Position numbers and translations under genes: made by a program. Below are positions 48,139-59,239 of a stretch of 64,000 bases of DNA, one piece after another (positions within the stretch are counted from its first letter, which is position 1; each line of letters opens with the position of its first letter). The notes beneath the pieces were generated by a model that saw only the letters and a program-made list of their open reading frames with translations, did not search any database and was not told where the DNA came from. The stretch spans positions 248,001 to 312,000 of the forward strand of contig JARUPZ010000034.1 in assembly GCA_031213475.1 (NCBI GenBank), read 5' to 3'. Source of the stretch: Nereocystis luetkeana. Lineage: Eukaryota; Sar; Phaeophyceae; Laminariales; Laminariaceae.

Positions 48139-48869
48139 ATATATATATATATATATATTTTATCTGCCTTGGAGATCTGAGTAAAAAAAGCTCATTCGAA
48201 GTCCAACATCAACCCTTCGCAGCATTCGACAGTACCACTATTAATAGCCCACCTGGGCGATAGGGAACCCTAAGGTCTTGCTACTGATTTGACCCTTTCA
48301 CCGCGACATTCCAATCCCAAAAGGGCAAAAACGCTTTTTTCACCATACGGCACAAAGTACGGGATGTTGCCAACTAACTCCTGTCCGCTGCCGCATCAGA
48401 GCATTCGTTTCGTCATGTATGTGGCGAATAAAAGGCAATCAACATTGAACTCGAAGTTTTGACAAAACAGGTGACAACTTGCATCACAGCTTGTGTCCAG
48501 AAAATGGTACCAGGGTATTAACTTAAGGGAAAACCTCCCGCGACCGACGACAAAACAATGAGAAGATAAAACTTAATAAACGAACTCCATTCGGAAGTGT
48601 AGTCTGACACGTGAAGCTGTAATAACAACGGCAGAACCAGGAGCCTGGGAGGAGCAAAATAAGTTGAAGGAAACAGACAGCAGCAACGAATGTATATTCA
48701 GAAAAATGGGTGGAAACAATCAAACCAATACATATATGTAGGAGTAGTAGCAGAGTTCGTAGTGTAGGTGTTCTCCACGGTGGGCCATGACTGGGTGTTG
48801 CCACGCGTTGTCCGTCTTACTTCTGCTGGTGATGTGCCTGGTATAAATTGGTGAGTGTTGTATCCACAC

Positions 48870-49330
48870 TCACTCGTCCTTTCTACCCAGAATCATCAAT
48901 CAGTACTCACAGTTTCCGTCCTGACTCCCTATCCTAGAGAGATACTGGTACAATGTAGTCACAGACTGCGGGACAGAGAAATACCGAAAGCAATAATAAT
49001 AGCAAATTCATGGGTACGTAAAGCAAGTGAACTATACCATGGTCCAGCGTACTGGGTACAAGAACACAACAACACAAGAAAGGCCAGAAAATCAGAAAAT
49101 AAAACGATGGAAAAAATAATCTTAACCGAAACAGAAAACAAATGACGCAAGGGGGTCGGAAAGGCTGTTTGAATAGAAAGAAATCGTACGTACTCAAGAA
49201 AGACAGATAGCTGCTGGTATCCAGCCATAATATCATGTTGAATACGAAATACGAAAAAAACAAACGAAACCGACAAAAAATAACAAACACATAGAAAGAA
49301 CAAATATAAAGAACAGAAGGAAAGACAGGA
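48870..49330 (-). repeat. Possible very diverged LINE tail
   Basis: The order (ACTCGTCCTTTCTACCC, ATCCTAGAGAGATACTGG, GTAGTCACAGACTGCGG, then a long A-rich stretch) mimics the antisense LINE tail, but identity is low. Confidence 0.3.
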
Positions 49331-49568
49331 AACAAGGCAAACAAAGACAAGATACCATAAATCAAGGGTATTTAAATTTTGTCAAAATCAGGTATAGGTA
49401 TACCTTGTCCCTTTACTGCCAGAACCAATTCAACACTAAAAACAAGTGCAAATTACACGCCAGGAGCCCCGCCATTGGCCAGGCTGACATCCTACCGGTT
49501 GTTGGCTTAAAACGGGCCTCTGATACATCTCCATAGTTTGTCGAGCTTCTATTAAAAACTGTTTTTAC

Positions 49569-49830
49569 CTGCAAATCAGAGAGACGAATACGTACACCGT
49601 TTTTCTTTGCGATGCGGTTTCCGGTCCCTCGGTTGCAATTCCCATGCCCAAATTTTGTACGTTATGTAACACGTGATCCAGCTGTCGTGCAGTAACTGCT
49701 GTGTACTGCAGTATCATCGTGGACACAGACGGCAGTTCGTCTGCCTCATGTCTCGTCGATGTGACCCTCGGGTTCGGTGCGGCAAGTTTCTTTGAGCCTA
49801 GTAGGCGGTTGCACGGGGATCGCCGAGAGG
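49569..49830 (-). CDS. Possible internal exon, unknown product
   Basis: The minus frame includes NPRVTSTRHEADELP, STMILQYTAVTARQLDHVL and NLGMGIATEGPETASQ. It runs to LIC where a donor (TTTGCAGGTAAAAAC, near 49570) follows. The upstream acceptor is uncertain. No family recognised and no neighbouring exon identified. Confidence 0.25.
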
Positions 49831-50039
49831 CTCGAAAGCTGGCTGCGGGCTGGCGCCAGAACAAATAATATTGGCGCGCTCGCTGTTGTTGGCGAAGCGA
49901 ACGAAGCCTGACGACCCTCTGCAGGTTTAAGCTGCAGGTCTAAGTGGAGCCTGTGGTGCCCATACCCTCAAGAAAACCATCATATAAGATTTTAGAGTCC
50001 ACACGCTCAAAATCCAGGCGCATAAAAAAAAACGTTTGG

Positions 50040-50270
50040 ACACGTTTTACGTTATTATGTAGAGGTAGCACATTTACGCCAAAATATTCTCTGAACGACG
50101 GGGATTGTTTACCCAAACTCGTCGGAGTGCCAATCTGTTTCGAAGAATGACGGTTTAGTATACTTGGGCCATGGAATTATTCATCTGGATACAACTCGAT
50201 TTTTGCGGAAGCCAGTTTTCGGGTGAAGTAGGGAGCTTATGTGAGGAGCCTCAGAAAATTCAGGGGGAAC
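50040..50270 (-). repeat. Third, inverted copy of dispersed repeat R3
   Basis: On the minus strand TGAGGCTCCTCACATAAGC, CCATGGCCCAAGTATAC, TTCGAAACAGATTGGC and CCGACGAGTTTGGGTAA follow R3 order. Confidence 0.6.
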
Positions 50271-50460
50271 CTCTGTCGTATAACGCCTCTTTGTGATTCA
50301 TCATGGCCGGAAGCCCCGCTCGTGGCGTATGTGTTTTTTACTTGGTTCCAATACGCAACTATGTTTGGCTCAAATGGAACAGGTACCTCGTGTACCTGAT
50401 TTTGGCAAAAACCCTTAAATCAACACAAACACGTAGTAGTGGCAACGAAAAATAGACAGA

Positions 50461-50786
50461 GCCAGTGGCTTGGTAGGTGGTCCGCGTGCCTATCAAGATC
50501 AATTTCGTGGGTTCATGCCTCACCGCGTGCATGCTCGTACGGACGTTTTCTTCCATAAAAAAATGATTAGCGGCAAGCGCGTGAGCGTGAGTGAGCTACA
50601 TTCGATGAAAGTCGACGAGCAGTGGGAATGCTGAACCCTATGCGCGACAAAACATATAGGCACGTATCGGGGGGGAGAAGAGACGACACCTGTGAACACG
50701 GCTTGTCCAGAATATCGCCAGGGGTAAAACCTCCTACGAGTTAGACCTATCTATGCCAACGGGAAAGCGAAGTACCAATAAAAAGT
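50461..50786 (+). mobile_element. tRNA-derived SINE, family 1, copy c
   Basis: Starts GCCAGTGGCTTGGTAGGTGG, with B-box-like GGGTTCATGCCTC. The body includes ATTCGATGAAAGTCGACGAG, CAGTGGGAATGCTGAACCC, GGCACGTATCGGGGGGGAG, AACACGGCTTGTCCAG and GGGTAAAACCTCCTACGAG. It ends in an A-rich AATAAAAAG. Confidence 0.85.
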
Positions 50787-51199
50787 TTGGATTTCAAATA
50801 TACCCTCCAGAAATATTTAGAACACGCTTCATATGGGCACGTTTAGAAAAAAAAAGCCCCAAACGTTTGGAAAAGCCCGAAAAAAGCTAATCTGGGGCCG
50901 ATGTTGGACCAACAACGGCTTGACAAAAACTCAGCCCGATCTTTGGTTCGAAGCGGCGAGATTCCGAGTCCTTGACAGACATCGATCGACAAAACCAACG
51001 ACTGCGTCATGAATTCTGAACGGAGTGCGCTCGTAGGGGCTCCGACACACCCTAGGGTAAACATCTTCACACCATGGCCCGTGTCATGTGGCGGGAGCTG
51101 ACGAGGCGTATGATAAAAAACAATTGGCCCCTGGTGTGCACAAAACAGAAGACAAAACTTCTCCATCCGTCTTGAATGACAACAATAGTATTTTTTCAG

Positions 51200-51603
51200 G
51201 TTTGAACAGACAAATCGGAAAAATGGGAACGAAACAAAAATGAGAACGGACGTTTTTTTTTAGAAAGCAAGCCAATTGTGTACAACTCCAAGAAAAAAAG
51301 TTGACAGTCCTGTGGGGCTGTACAGCAGCCTTCGAATGAGCTGTCGCTCAGGCTGGAAGTCCTCGGCATCGCCACGGTAGCCAGCATCTAGAGAAATCAC
51401 AATAGAGCCAGCGTATATCGCTTTTTGCGCCCACCCGAAGGCACGAGATGAAGCATGACCCTTCTGACGAGCTCCTCTCACAAGGCTAGCCAAGGGGTTT
51501 CGCAGGATCATTTCGGTTATCTGATACACCACATGGTTCTGGAGATACGGCTTGGTTCTCATTTTAGGCTTCGCTCCCATTTTTCCGATTTGTCTGTTTT
51601 TGG
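51200..51603. repeat. Fold-back repeat with ~45-bp inverted arms
   Basis: The left arm CAGACAAATCGGAAAAATGG (51207 on) is inverted at 51570-51600 as CCATTTTTCCGATTTGTCTG. The arms extend on both sides with AATGAGAAC / GTTCTCATT. The interior is unrecognised. Confidence 0.65.
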
Positions 51604-52559
51604 GAGGATACCGTCGGACGCCGCCGGCAAGCTCTCGCCCCCTAGACCATGGACTCGCCCGATATCTTCGAGGCCGTCATCTATATCCATTGTGGCCTTG
51701 CCGGGCACCGAGCGGGTTGGCCATGGTCAGCGTCTATGTTGATATCGAGCGTCGAACGTCGCACGAGCTGGTTTCTATCAGCGTGTCGACAATTTGCAAG
51801 CATTAAAACAAATTGCGCCGCCTGCAGCCGTTGGGGGGAAAAAAACAAAAAATCAAACATTTTTCCTCTTTTTCCCCACAGCGGCGGTACGACGAAATGT
51901 TCGTTTCTTCGTCGAAAGCAACATGTTTGAAAAAAAACTTTTGAACTTCGCGTTTCCATTGGCATAGGTCTTCGGCTGGAAAGTAAAAGTGACGGTTTAA
52001 AACAAACAAAAAAAGTGTACCGATAACTATGAAAAGAGAGTCGTATAAACAGATGCATGACAATCGTAGACTTGGCATAGGACCCATCAACCAGGTACCG
52101 AGCGGGTATTTCCCGCGGATATTCAGATTTTCTGCGGGAAATTTCCCGTCGAGAACCGGGTACCTAACGAAATTAACAATCAAAGTTGTGTTCGTACTGG
52201 TCCTTTTCAGTAGTACGAACTATCTTCCTCTCAAAACTCGATATCGTGGCTCTTGAACAGGTAGAAGAAAAATCAAAAGAAATGCCGGGTACCTGCTTGC
52301 CCAGGTACCCGTCAAAAAGGCATTACCCGGGGGGTATAGAGAGTCATACAGATGAGAAGGAGGCATCGGCAGAACGGCATAGAATAGCTGCAACCACGAC
52401 CACAGCCGTTGACGCCAACGCGAGTGTGCAGAATGGCAGGGAAGAGGGGGGGGGCGAAAGGGGGACGAGGGGGAATGGCGGGGGGGGGGAGGGGAGGCGG
52501 TCTGCCCAACAGACTGAAGCCTGGTTATGGCCATCATCGTCATGATGCACTCCTTTCTT

Positions 52560-53030
52560 TGGGACCCAAGTAACTAGCATGGTGCCATCTGGGCAACTTT
52601 GCGTGTCTGTATGCTCCAGTGCCTGCCTTTGGTATTTTCTTTCCCCCCCGCCCGTGATTATCGCTTTTTTGTCCCTTTCATTTTTCTTTCATTCCCGTTT
52701 GTACCTCTTTGTGTCTTTGTTAGTATGGTCCGTTTTGCCTTTTTCTTGCGTTTTGCTATCTGCTTCTGTTTTTGTTTTGTTTTTGTTTTTCTTTTGCTTA
52801 GCTTCATCTTCTTTTTTTTTAGGTTTTTGTCTGCTATTAATAGTCTCCTTTTTGCTTCCCTGGTGTCCGCAGTGGTGGAGTGCGTATGCTTGTTTTTTGT
52901 GTTTGCCTCTGTTTTACTTGAGGTATTTCTTCCACTCCAGAGTTATTGGAGCCTGTCCTGCGACCACGGACTGCATTGAATTGTGAGTTAATGTGAGAAC
53001 AACAACAACAACAACAACAAGAGTGGAGTC
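52560..53030 (+). mobile_element. Diverged LINE 3' tail ending in (AAC)n
   Basis: A T-rich block (52620-52900) precedes TGCGACCACGGACTGC, GAGTTAATGTGAGAAC and about seven AAC units. The overall layout copies the AC-ending LINE tails, but with a different terminal microsatellite. Confidence 0.5.
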
Positions 53031-53734
53031 CGGGCCCCAGACGTTTGGCGGTTTCAAGCTTTCCGACGGGTACCCGCAGAGGGTCCTGTGACTACTACTC
53101 GGCCTTGAAATGATGTGCAGTTTCTTGCAGGCAGGTAGAGTACGTACGAACACCTCAGGCCTGTTATTTCAATGAATGGTGAATTTTGGTACACACACGT
53201 GATCCTGAACAACACGCAGCAGGGCCTTCCAGGCGTAAAATAGCAAAAAGCACGAAAATGTGCGTTTGCAGGGATTGATTGTGGAAGTGGCCAGGAAGCG
53301 GGTGAACAAGCAATACTATTACCAAGGCCACAAAACAAAATATTAATATCAGTATACGCGGTTTACCTGGTACGCGAAGTGCTAGACATTTTTTTTCGCG
53401 GAATACATAGACCCAATTCGTGACGCAAGACGAAAGTTTGGCGATTGGGTGTGCCGCATTGTAAAATCGAGTCGTTCTGGATTGTAACTGTCTCTCCCTC
53501 AAGCTACGCATATTTTATAAAATGCTTGCCAATGATAAATGTTCGTGAGTAGTCCTTCGATATCATCACGTCACTTTTCAATGGTCGATAGGTACTTCAG
53601 GCAAAGACCTTTTTTTTCCGGGCCCCCCTCAATTTTTGCAATCTTTCCGTTTTGGAAAAACAGATGAAACGAGAGCTGACAAAAGGTAGTACCCCTCGGC
53701 ACCCCTCCCCACGGCGTCTCTCTCTTTGAAGGTG
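53031..53734. other. No gene recognised
   Basis: Nothing supported. Confidence 0.45.
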
Positions 53735-54000
53735 GTTGTGTGTTCTTCACATTAAACCGTTTTATTTCTACCCATCGACAGGCACAACCAGTGCCCGTGC
53801 CGATTCTTCAATCCTGGAAGAGATACAAGTTCTGTGGTCACAATTCTACGCCACAGAGATACTACGTTGCCACGTACGCAGTGAGCACAACAACAGTGGG
53901 CAATGCAATGCCATGTCATCATACGAGATACGACTGGCACGACAAACACAGTCTATGAAATAGAGAAACGAAAGGAAACAACCAAAGAGGAAACAAAAAC
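53735..54000 (-). mobile_element. LINE 3' tail fragment
   Basis: Plus-strand order GTGTTCTTCACATTAAACCG, CATCGACAGGCACAACCAG, CTGTGGTCACAATTCTACGC, GAGATACTACGTTGCCACG, ATACGAGATACGACTGGC is the antisense of the tail. Confidence 0.8.
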
Positions 54001-54034
54001 AAAGAAGACAAATACCAGGTAAATCGAAAGAGAA

Positions 54035-54330
54035 AGTGGGACGGATAAACAGCGCGGACACTTTAGGGTGTGCTGGACGTCGACGGCCAGAAATAATGGT
54101 TTTATTTAAGGTCGTGCCTGTCGTATCCAGGATTATGACATTGCATTGTCTATTCTGCTTGCTGTAGAAGAACGTCGTATGTATCTCTTTGGCGTAGTTT
54201 TGTGACCATGACAGAATATGTACCAGGTATACCTTTGGCAGGGTTAAGAATCGACACGGACACTGGTCGTCCTGGATGTCGACGAGTAGGGTTAGGGTTA
54301 AACGATCTAAATGTGAAGGAACACACATAA
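54035..54330 (+). mobile_element. LINE 3' tail fragments with telomeric-motif insertion
   Basis: A short piece (54035-54105) is followed by a longer tail: GTCGTGCCTGTCGTATCC, TTTTGTGACCATGAC, GGTCGTCCTGGATGTCGACG, then TAGGGTTAGGGTTA at about 54286-54300 in place of the usual GGTAGAAAGAACGG, then AAATGTGAAGGAACACAC. Confidence 0.75.
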
Positions 54331-55094
54331 TACATACATACGTACAAACTGCATTCAACGTATACGACTGGACTGCTGTTCTATTCAAATAATGATGTCT
54401 GTGTGACTCGCGCGTAGGCGTTTCAACAATATATGTACATAACACACGCGTTGGGAGTTGGAGTAAGGAATTTGCAAATGAGACCCGTATTTTGTATAGT
54501 TGAATGATGCAAATATTCAAAAATCCTGAGATTCGTTGCCCTTTTTGGACCCAATAACTGACTGTTGATGCCTGGTACTTCTTATCCATCACGGGATCGT
54601 AGTTTTTCCTCCCGCAGCGTTTTCGACGACGACAACTGAAGAGGTCGTCAGTAGATCATTCGTGCGGAGAACAACAATATTTTGCGAGGTGAAGGGCCGT
54701 TTTCTTCATCGATCGGTCATCATGTAGCTGTTGCGCTATATGCTCCCTTCCTCGTCAGTCGCTTCTGGCTACCTACCTACCTACGGCTGCCGTCTGGCGC
54801 ACATGACGCCCTCACACACCCCATTGGGAGCATCGCTCATTTTCGCGAGCTGTGGTTTCCTGGCAGGAACGATATATAGCCGTGGGGGGCTTAAGCGCAA
54901 ACGTTCAGTTGAGCCTCTGTTGAGAACCTGCGGTGATCCAATATCGAGAGAAACACAGGCTGCTGTGACGTTTTTCAAGTCACCGTCGCTCTCCGGTAAG
55001 CCACGAACCCGCGGGAGTTTCAAACGCAGCGTATTCAAGTAGGGATGGTTTTCTGATCAGAATCCCGGGAACTATGAGATGCTTTTGGTTGCCA

Positions 55095-55440
55095 GCGTGG
55101 CCTTATGAACATTTTTTGCTGTGCATCCAACACAACTTGTGTCCGCGCCGGTTCTTCAATTCTAGAGAGGTGAACGCTTTGTGGTAAAAAAACTACGCCA
55201 CAGAGATACTATGCAAGTACGTACCAGGTGGATTGTATGCACTAGTATGATGACATCACATCGCATTGCCCACTGCTGTGCTTACGGCATACCTGGTACG
55301 TGGCAACGTAGTATCTCTGTGGTGTAGCTTTGTGATCACAGAACTTGTATCTCTTCTAGGATTGAAGAATCGGCACGGCGCTGTTGTTGTGCTGGAGGTC
55401 GACGGGTAGAAAAAACGGTTTAAAGTGAAGAACACACACA
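55095..55440. mobile_element. Head-to-head pair of LINE 3' tail fragments
   Basis: 55095-55225 is antisense (ATCCAACACAACTTGTGTCC, CTACGCCACAGAGATACTA). 55243-55440 is sense (CACATCGCATTGCCCACTGC, GTGGCAACGTAGTATCTCTG, GTCGACGGGTAGAAAAAACG, GTGAAGAACACACACAG). Confidence 0.8.
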
Positions 55441-55539
55441 GCCAGTTCTGTAGGCGGCGTAGACAATGCAATGCCATGTCATTTCATTAGTAGCGGCTGG
55501 CCCGACATTACAATAATCATTCTATGAAAAAAATAAACT

Positions 55540-55680
55540 CGTGGGTACAATATGTGTGCGTTCATTACATCAAATCGTTCTTCCTACCCGTCAGCATCCG
55601 GCACCACCAGTGCCCGTGCCTAGTCTTCAACCCTAGAGCAGAGATATACACGTTCTGTGGTCACAAAATTCCAGGGGTCT
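55540..55680 (-). mobile_element. LINE 3' tail fragment
   Basis: TTCATTACATCAAATCGTTC, CTACCCGTCAGCATCC, CCACCAGTGCCCGTGCC and TTCTGTGGTCACAAAA are the antisense of the tail. It abuts the CGGT-rich element. Confidence 0.7.
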
Positions 55681-55985
55681 TTACGGTATCTGTCCGTGCA
55701 CGGTGCGGTTTGGTCGAATAAAAAAAAATACGGTCCGGTTCCGTGCGGTTTTAGAAATCGGAAATCTTACGGTGCGGTTCGGTGCGGTTTTCAGGTTTGT
55801 AACCCATGCGGTGCGGTTCGTTTTGGGAATTAATTGAAGAAATTGTATATAACCGCGGTTTCGTACGGTTTGTGACGCTTTTTATCCGGGCACTAACGCA
55901 CCAACGAAACCGCTACAGGCAGCTTATTATGAATAAACCGTACACGCCCTCGGGTTCGTACGGTTTGCGCGCCAGGTACATGTTT
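55674..55985 (+). repeat. CGGTGCGGTT-rich element, copy 1 (diverged)
   Basis: Begins GGGGTCTTTACGGT and continues with repeated GGTGCGGTTCGGTGCGGTTTT and ACGGTTTG units. It resembles the left part of the element at the window's right edge. Confidence 0.65.
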
Positions 55986-56097
55986 ACTTCATACTTTATA
56001 CCCAAAGCCAAGAGAGCGACAACACGAACACATAAAAAACAAATAGATTCAATAGATAATAAATATATAAAAATGGAGCTTGGATGCAGCTTGGGAT

Positions 56098-56289
56098 TTA
56101 AGAATAGAACGTAATGAGAAGGAAGGAGCAAATACAGCAAATAGAGTAGACAAGCCAAAAGTTGGCACGGAAGGGAGGTAGACTTGAGACTTGATGCATG
56201 GGTTTCCTTTTGTCTCCGAGGTATTCTTCTTTCGGGAAAGTTATGAGTGATCCATGTTGAAGATCATTCTGCACATTGTCCGATGGCAA
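56098..56289 (-). repeat. Dispersed repeat R4, copy 2, with short open frame
   Basis: Open for 63 codons including GSLITFPKEEYLGDKRKP and SLPPFRANFWLVYSICC. The same peptide, frameshifted, can be read in copy 1, so R4 may derive from a coding sequence. No family recognised. Confidence 0.6.
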
Positions 56290-56689
56290 GAGAAATAATA
56301 ATAAAAAAAATAGATTAAATAAAATATAAACCTAAAATGCACGATGCGTGCCGGCACAATATACAATATACCGGTAATGTGTGCATGTTTCAGATTGGGT
56401 AGCGATGTGACGCTAAATGTTGCCCATTGTCATCTTCCATGATACATTTACGTGTAACACACGCCAGCATTTCGCTCTATACTACACCACCAGGTACAAT
56501 ACAGAGTAACAGCTGTAGTACCGAGCGTATCTTCTTGCGGATAATCCAGAGAGCCGTCACTGAGACCGCTACTCGTACGACCTCCCCCCCTTGCGCCCAC
56601 CCAAGTAACATGTTGTTCCTGGAGCACACAAACAACAGCAATATTAGAACATGATACATCTTGCCAGGTATAATATACCTATATACGAA

Positions 56690-58105
56690 GCCTCCAGATG
56701 ACACGTTGCGAGAGCATCGAAACGACCATTCGTAAACGGCGGCTCTTCTTTGCGGGGGGCGTGGCACGGCAAAGCAAGGAGCGATTACCCAATCGGGTAA
56801 TGCTCGGGACGATAGCTGGTGGGGAGAACCCGAGACCAGGCGGACAGTGTAAGACTTGGCATAGATGCATAGTCGAAGACCTTAGGGAGTTCCGAGCCAC
56901 CGAAGGGTCAACGGACTTTGCCCCCTTGGTGTTTGGAGTTGAGACCGCGTTGTGGTCCACTGCAGCCAAAAAGGTGAGGAAGTGGTACCGGGGGATCCTT
57001 GAAGCAGCCGAACGGTTCATGGTGAGGTGGCACGAGGCTGAGGCTGAGATGAGTAGACAGCGCCGCGCATCCGCCGTGGATGGTGCCCAAAGGAACGGGG
57101 GGGGAGGGGGCAACAGGAGAAGTGGCATAAAGCCCGACCGAGGGAATGCGGAGAGGGGGGGGGACAGGAGGGGTAGAAGGGAAACGGCGGTAGACGAAAA
57201 TAGGAAGGAGATGGCAGACAGGGTAGCAAGGCACCAAGTCGACTAGGAAGTAGAATATGACCATACTACTAGTGCTACCAACTGGTGCAGCTGGCTCGAA
57301 CGTGGTCTTCCCTTGTCTTCTCTTTTAGTTTTGTTTTTTTTTCTTTCTTGCGCTGACTCTCCGTGATTTTCATTTCATTTTTTCTCTTCCTCTTCCTTTT
57401 CTGATTGATAAGCCGTACTCAAGGAGCCGTGTGGCGTGGTTGGAAGACGAACCTGCTCTGCTCGGCTCGTATTGTCTGACGCCAAGGGGCTGGGCATAGT
57501 TGACGAACGCAGGGCGGAGACGGCAGTCTGGGTAGCAAGGTACCAGGCGGATTAGCAGGGAGAACCTGGCTATACTACTCGTACCACAAGCTGCTGCCGC
57601 CACCTGGAAGGTGCTCTGGGCTTTGGTCTGCCTGTTATTTCCCCTTTGTTATTTTCCCTTGTTACTTTCTCCTTGGTTCTTTGTCTTACTCTGTTCACAA
57701 GCAGTGGTGTTTTTTGTTATTTCTTCTTTTTTCCAGCTCGTTCTTTTTCAAGTGTTGGCCACCTCGCCTGCGGGGGGGGGGGCACGACAGATTGTTTCTC
57801 TTAGATTTTGCTTTCATTTTTCTTCTTTTTCTTTTTCGATTTGTCTACCTTGTTTTTGTTTCATCTTTGATTGTTTCTTTTCGTTTCACTATTTCATAGA
57901 TTGCGTATGTCGTGCCTGTCGTATCTAGTATGATGACATGGCTTAGCATTGCCCACTGCAGTTCACACTGCACACGTGGCAACGTAGTATCTCTGTGGCG
58001 TAGCTTTGTGACCACAGAACTTGATATTTTCTAGGATTGAAGAATCGGCACGGACACTGGTTGTGCTGGATGTCGACGGGTAGAAAGAACGAAGAACACA
58101 CACAC
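56690..58105 (+). mobile_element. 5'-truncated LINE copy, C-terminal coding end plus full 3' tail
   Basis: This is a second, inverted copy of the element at 12378-15965. The open frame 56698-57246 matches residues 712-893 of the larger copy with only a few substitutions (for example TDFAPLVF for [14 protein letters not shown] for KKAGKW). It is followed by the same tail, including the G-run near 57770-57781, and ends in an ACACAC tract at about 58105. Loss of the 5' part is the usual outcome of incomplete reverse transcription. The near identity implies recent mobility. The long A/T run of the other copy is much shorter here (near 57330). Confidence 0.88.
56698..57246 (+). pseudogene. LINE reverse transcriptase C-terminal fragment (182 codons open)
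   Basis: This is the terminal fifth of the LINE polyprotein: the [10 protein letters not shown] region, a [11 protein letters not shown] region and the Gly/Arg-rich basic tail up to HQVD. It lacks all RT catalytic motifs, so it cannot encode an active enzyme, although the remaining frame has no stop. The opposite-strand frames at 56679-57264 are shadows. Confidence 0.85.
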
Positions 58106-58439
58106 ACACGAACGGTTTTATGTACCGAGAATATTACGTGGTGCGTCAGGCCCTGTTCGCTCATGAAGAACAACAGTCAACGACCACGGAATTCCCAGCG
58201 TCGGCAGCTTTTGACTTCATGTTTTCCGGCAGGTGTGCTTCCGGAGACTCGGAGTATATAATATATCAGAAATATATAAATGTACTTCTGTAAACATTTT
58301 AACATATATATGTTTTTAATCACAACCAAACATTTAAAACAAGAAATCCCATAAGATCAACCAAGACAGCGGGAACACTTTCGATAAGAAACCGTGCAGA
58401 AACCGTCATGAGCCATGCGAATCCGTGAACCCTATGCAC

Positions 58440-58848
58440 CGTTTCGCGGCTGATGGAATGGCGTTTTTTCTACGGTTTCGAGTTAAACGCGCCGGAAATA
58501 AATCATCACACGGTTTTTGGCACCGTATCTGGACGCACACGGTGCGGTGCGGTTTTGATGGCATTCCTACGGTGCGGTTCGGTGCGTTTCTTTTAAGACA
58601 CTAGCTGTGGATCCTACAGCGCGGTTCGGTGTAGTGATATATCCTACGGTGAGGTTCGGTGCGGTTTTAAAAAATCGTAAATGCTACGGTGCGGTTCGGT
58701 GCGGTTTTCCTATTTCGTCAAAAAACGTACGGTGCGGTGCGGTGCGGTTTCCAAGAGGCAAAATTCCTACGGTGCGGTGCGGTGCGGTTGACCGAACCGA
58801 ACCGCACCGAATCGATAAGAAAAACCGCACCGTAAAGAACCTTGCAAA
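58440..58848 (-). repeat. CGGTGCGGTT-rich element, copy 2
   Basis: Repeated CTACGGTGCGGTTCGGTGCG units are separated by 10-20 bp spacers such as AAAAAATCGTAAATG and TTCCTATTTCGTC. They end in ACCGCACCGTAAAGAACCTT. Spacer order matches the reverse complement of the element at 63727-64000. Confidence 0.75.
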
Positions 58849-59239
58849 ATTACGCTACAAAGACTCTACGCTATACGCTGAAACCAAGAAAAAAACACCC
58901 GCTTGCGACGAGAACTCAACCTTTAAGAACCCTTGGCACCCTAGACCGGATCCCACTCGGACTTCAGCCCTCCAAACGGAGCATAAATACATCAAGGAAT
59001 ACGAGTAGCCGCCAGCAAGTCAAGTGCGGTTGCAAGTCAATGTGCCAATGACCTTCAAACCGATATATACAAGTAAGTATCTTTGGCCAATCAATGCCGC
59101 GATGGCTCGTGGGGTGCGTCATGACTCTCTATCTCAGCCTGTGTAACGCAACGGGTGTGCACCTGTTCTTGGTTATTGCCCATAATTGCTTGTATTTGGC
59201 TATATTGTAGTACAGGTACACCTGAATGTTTTCGTTTTT

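Noticed and set aside
53846..54592. 248-codon minus frame
   Set aside because: It runs through two LINE tail fragments and the telomeric-motif insertion; the open reading is accidental.
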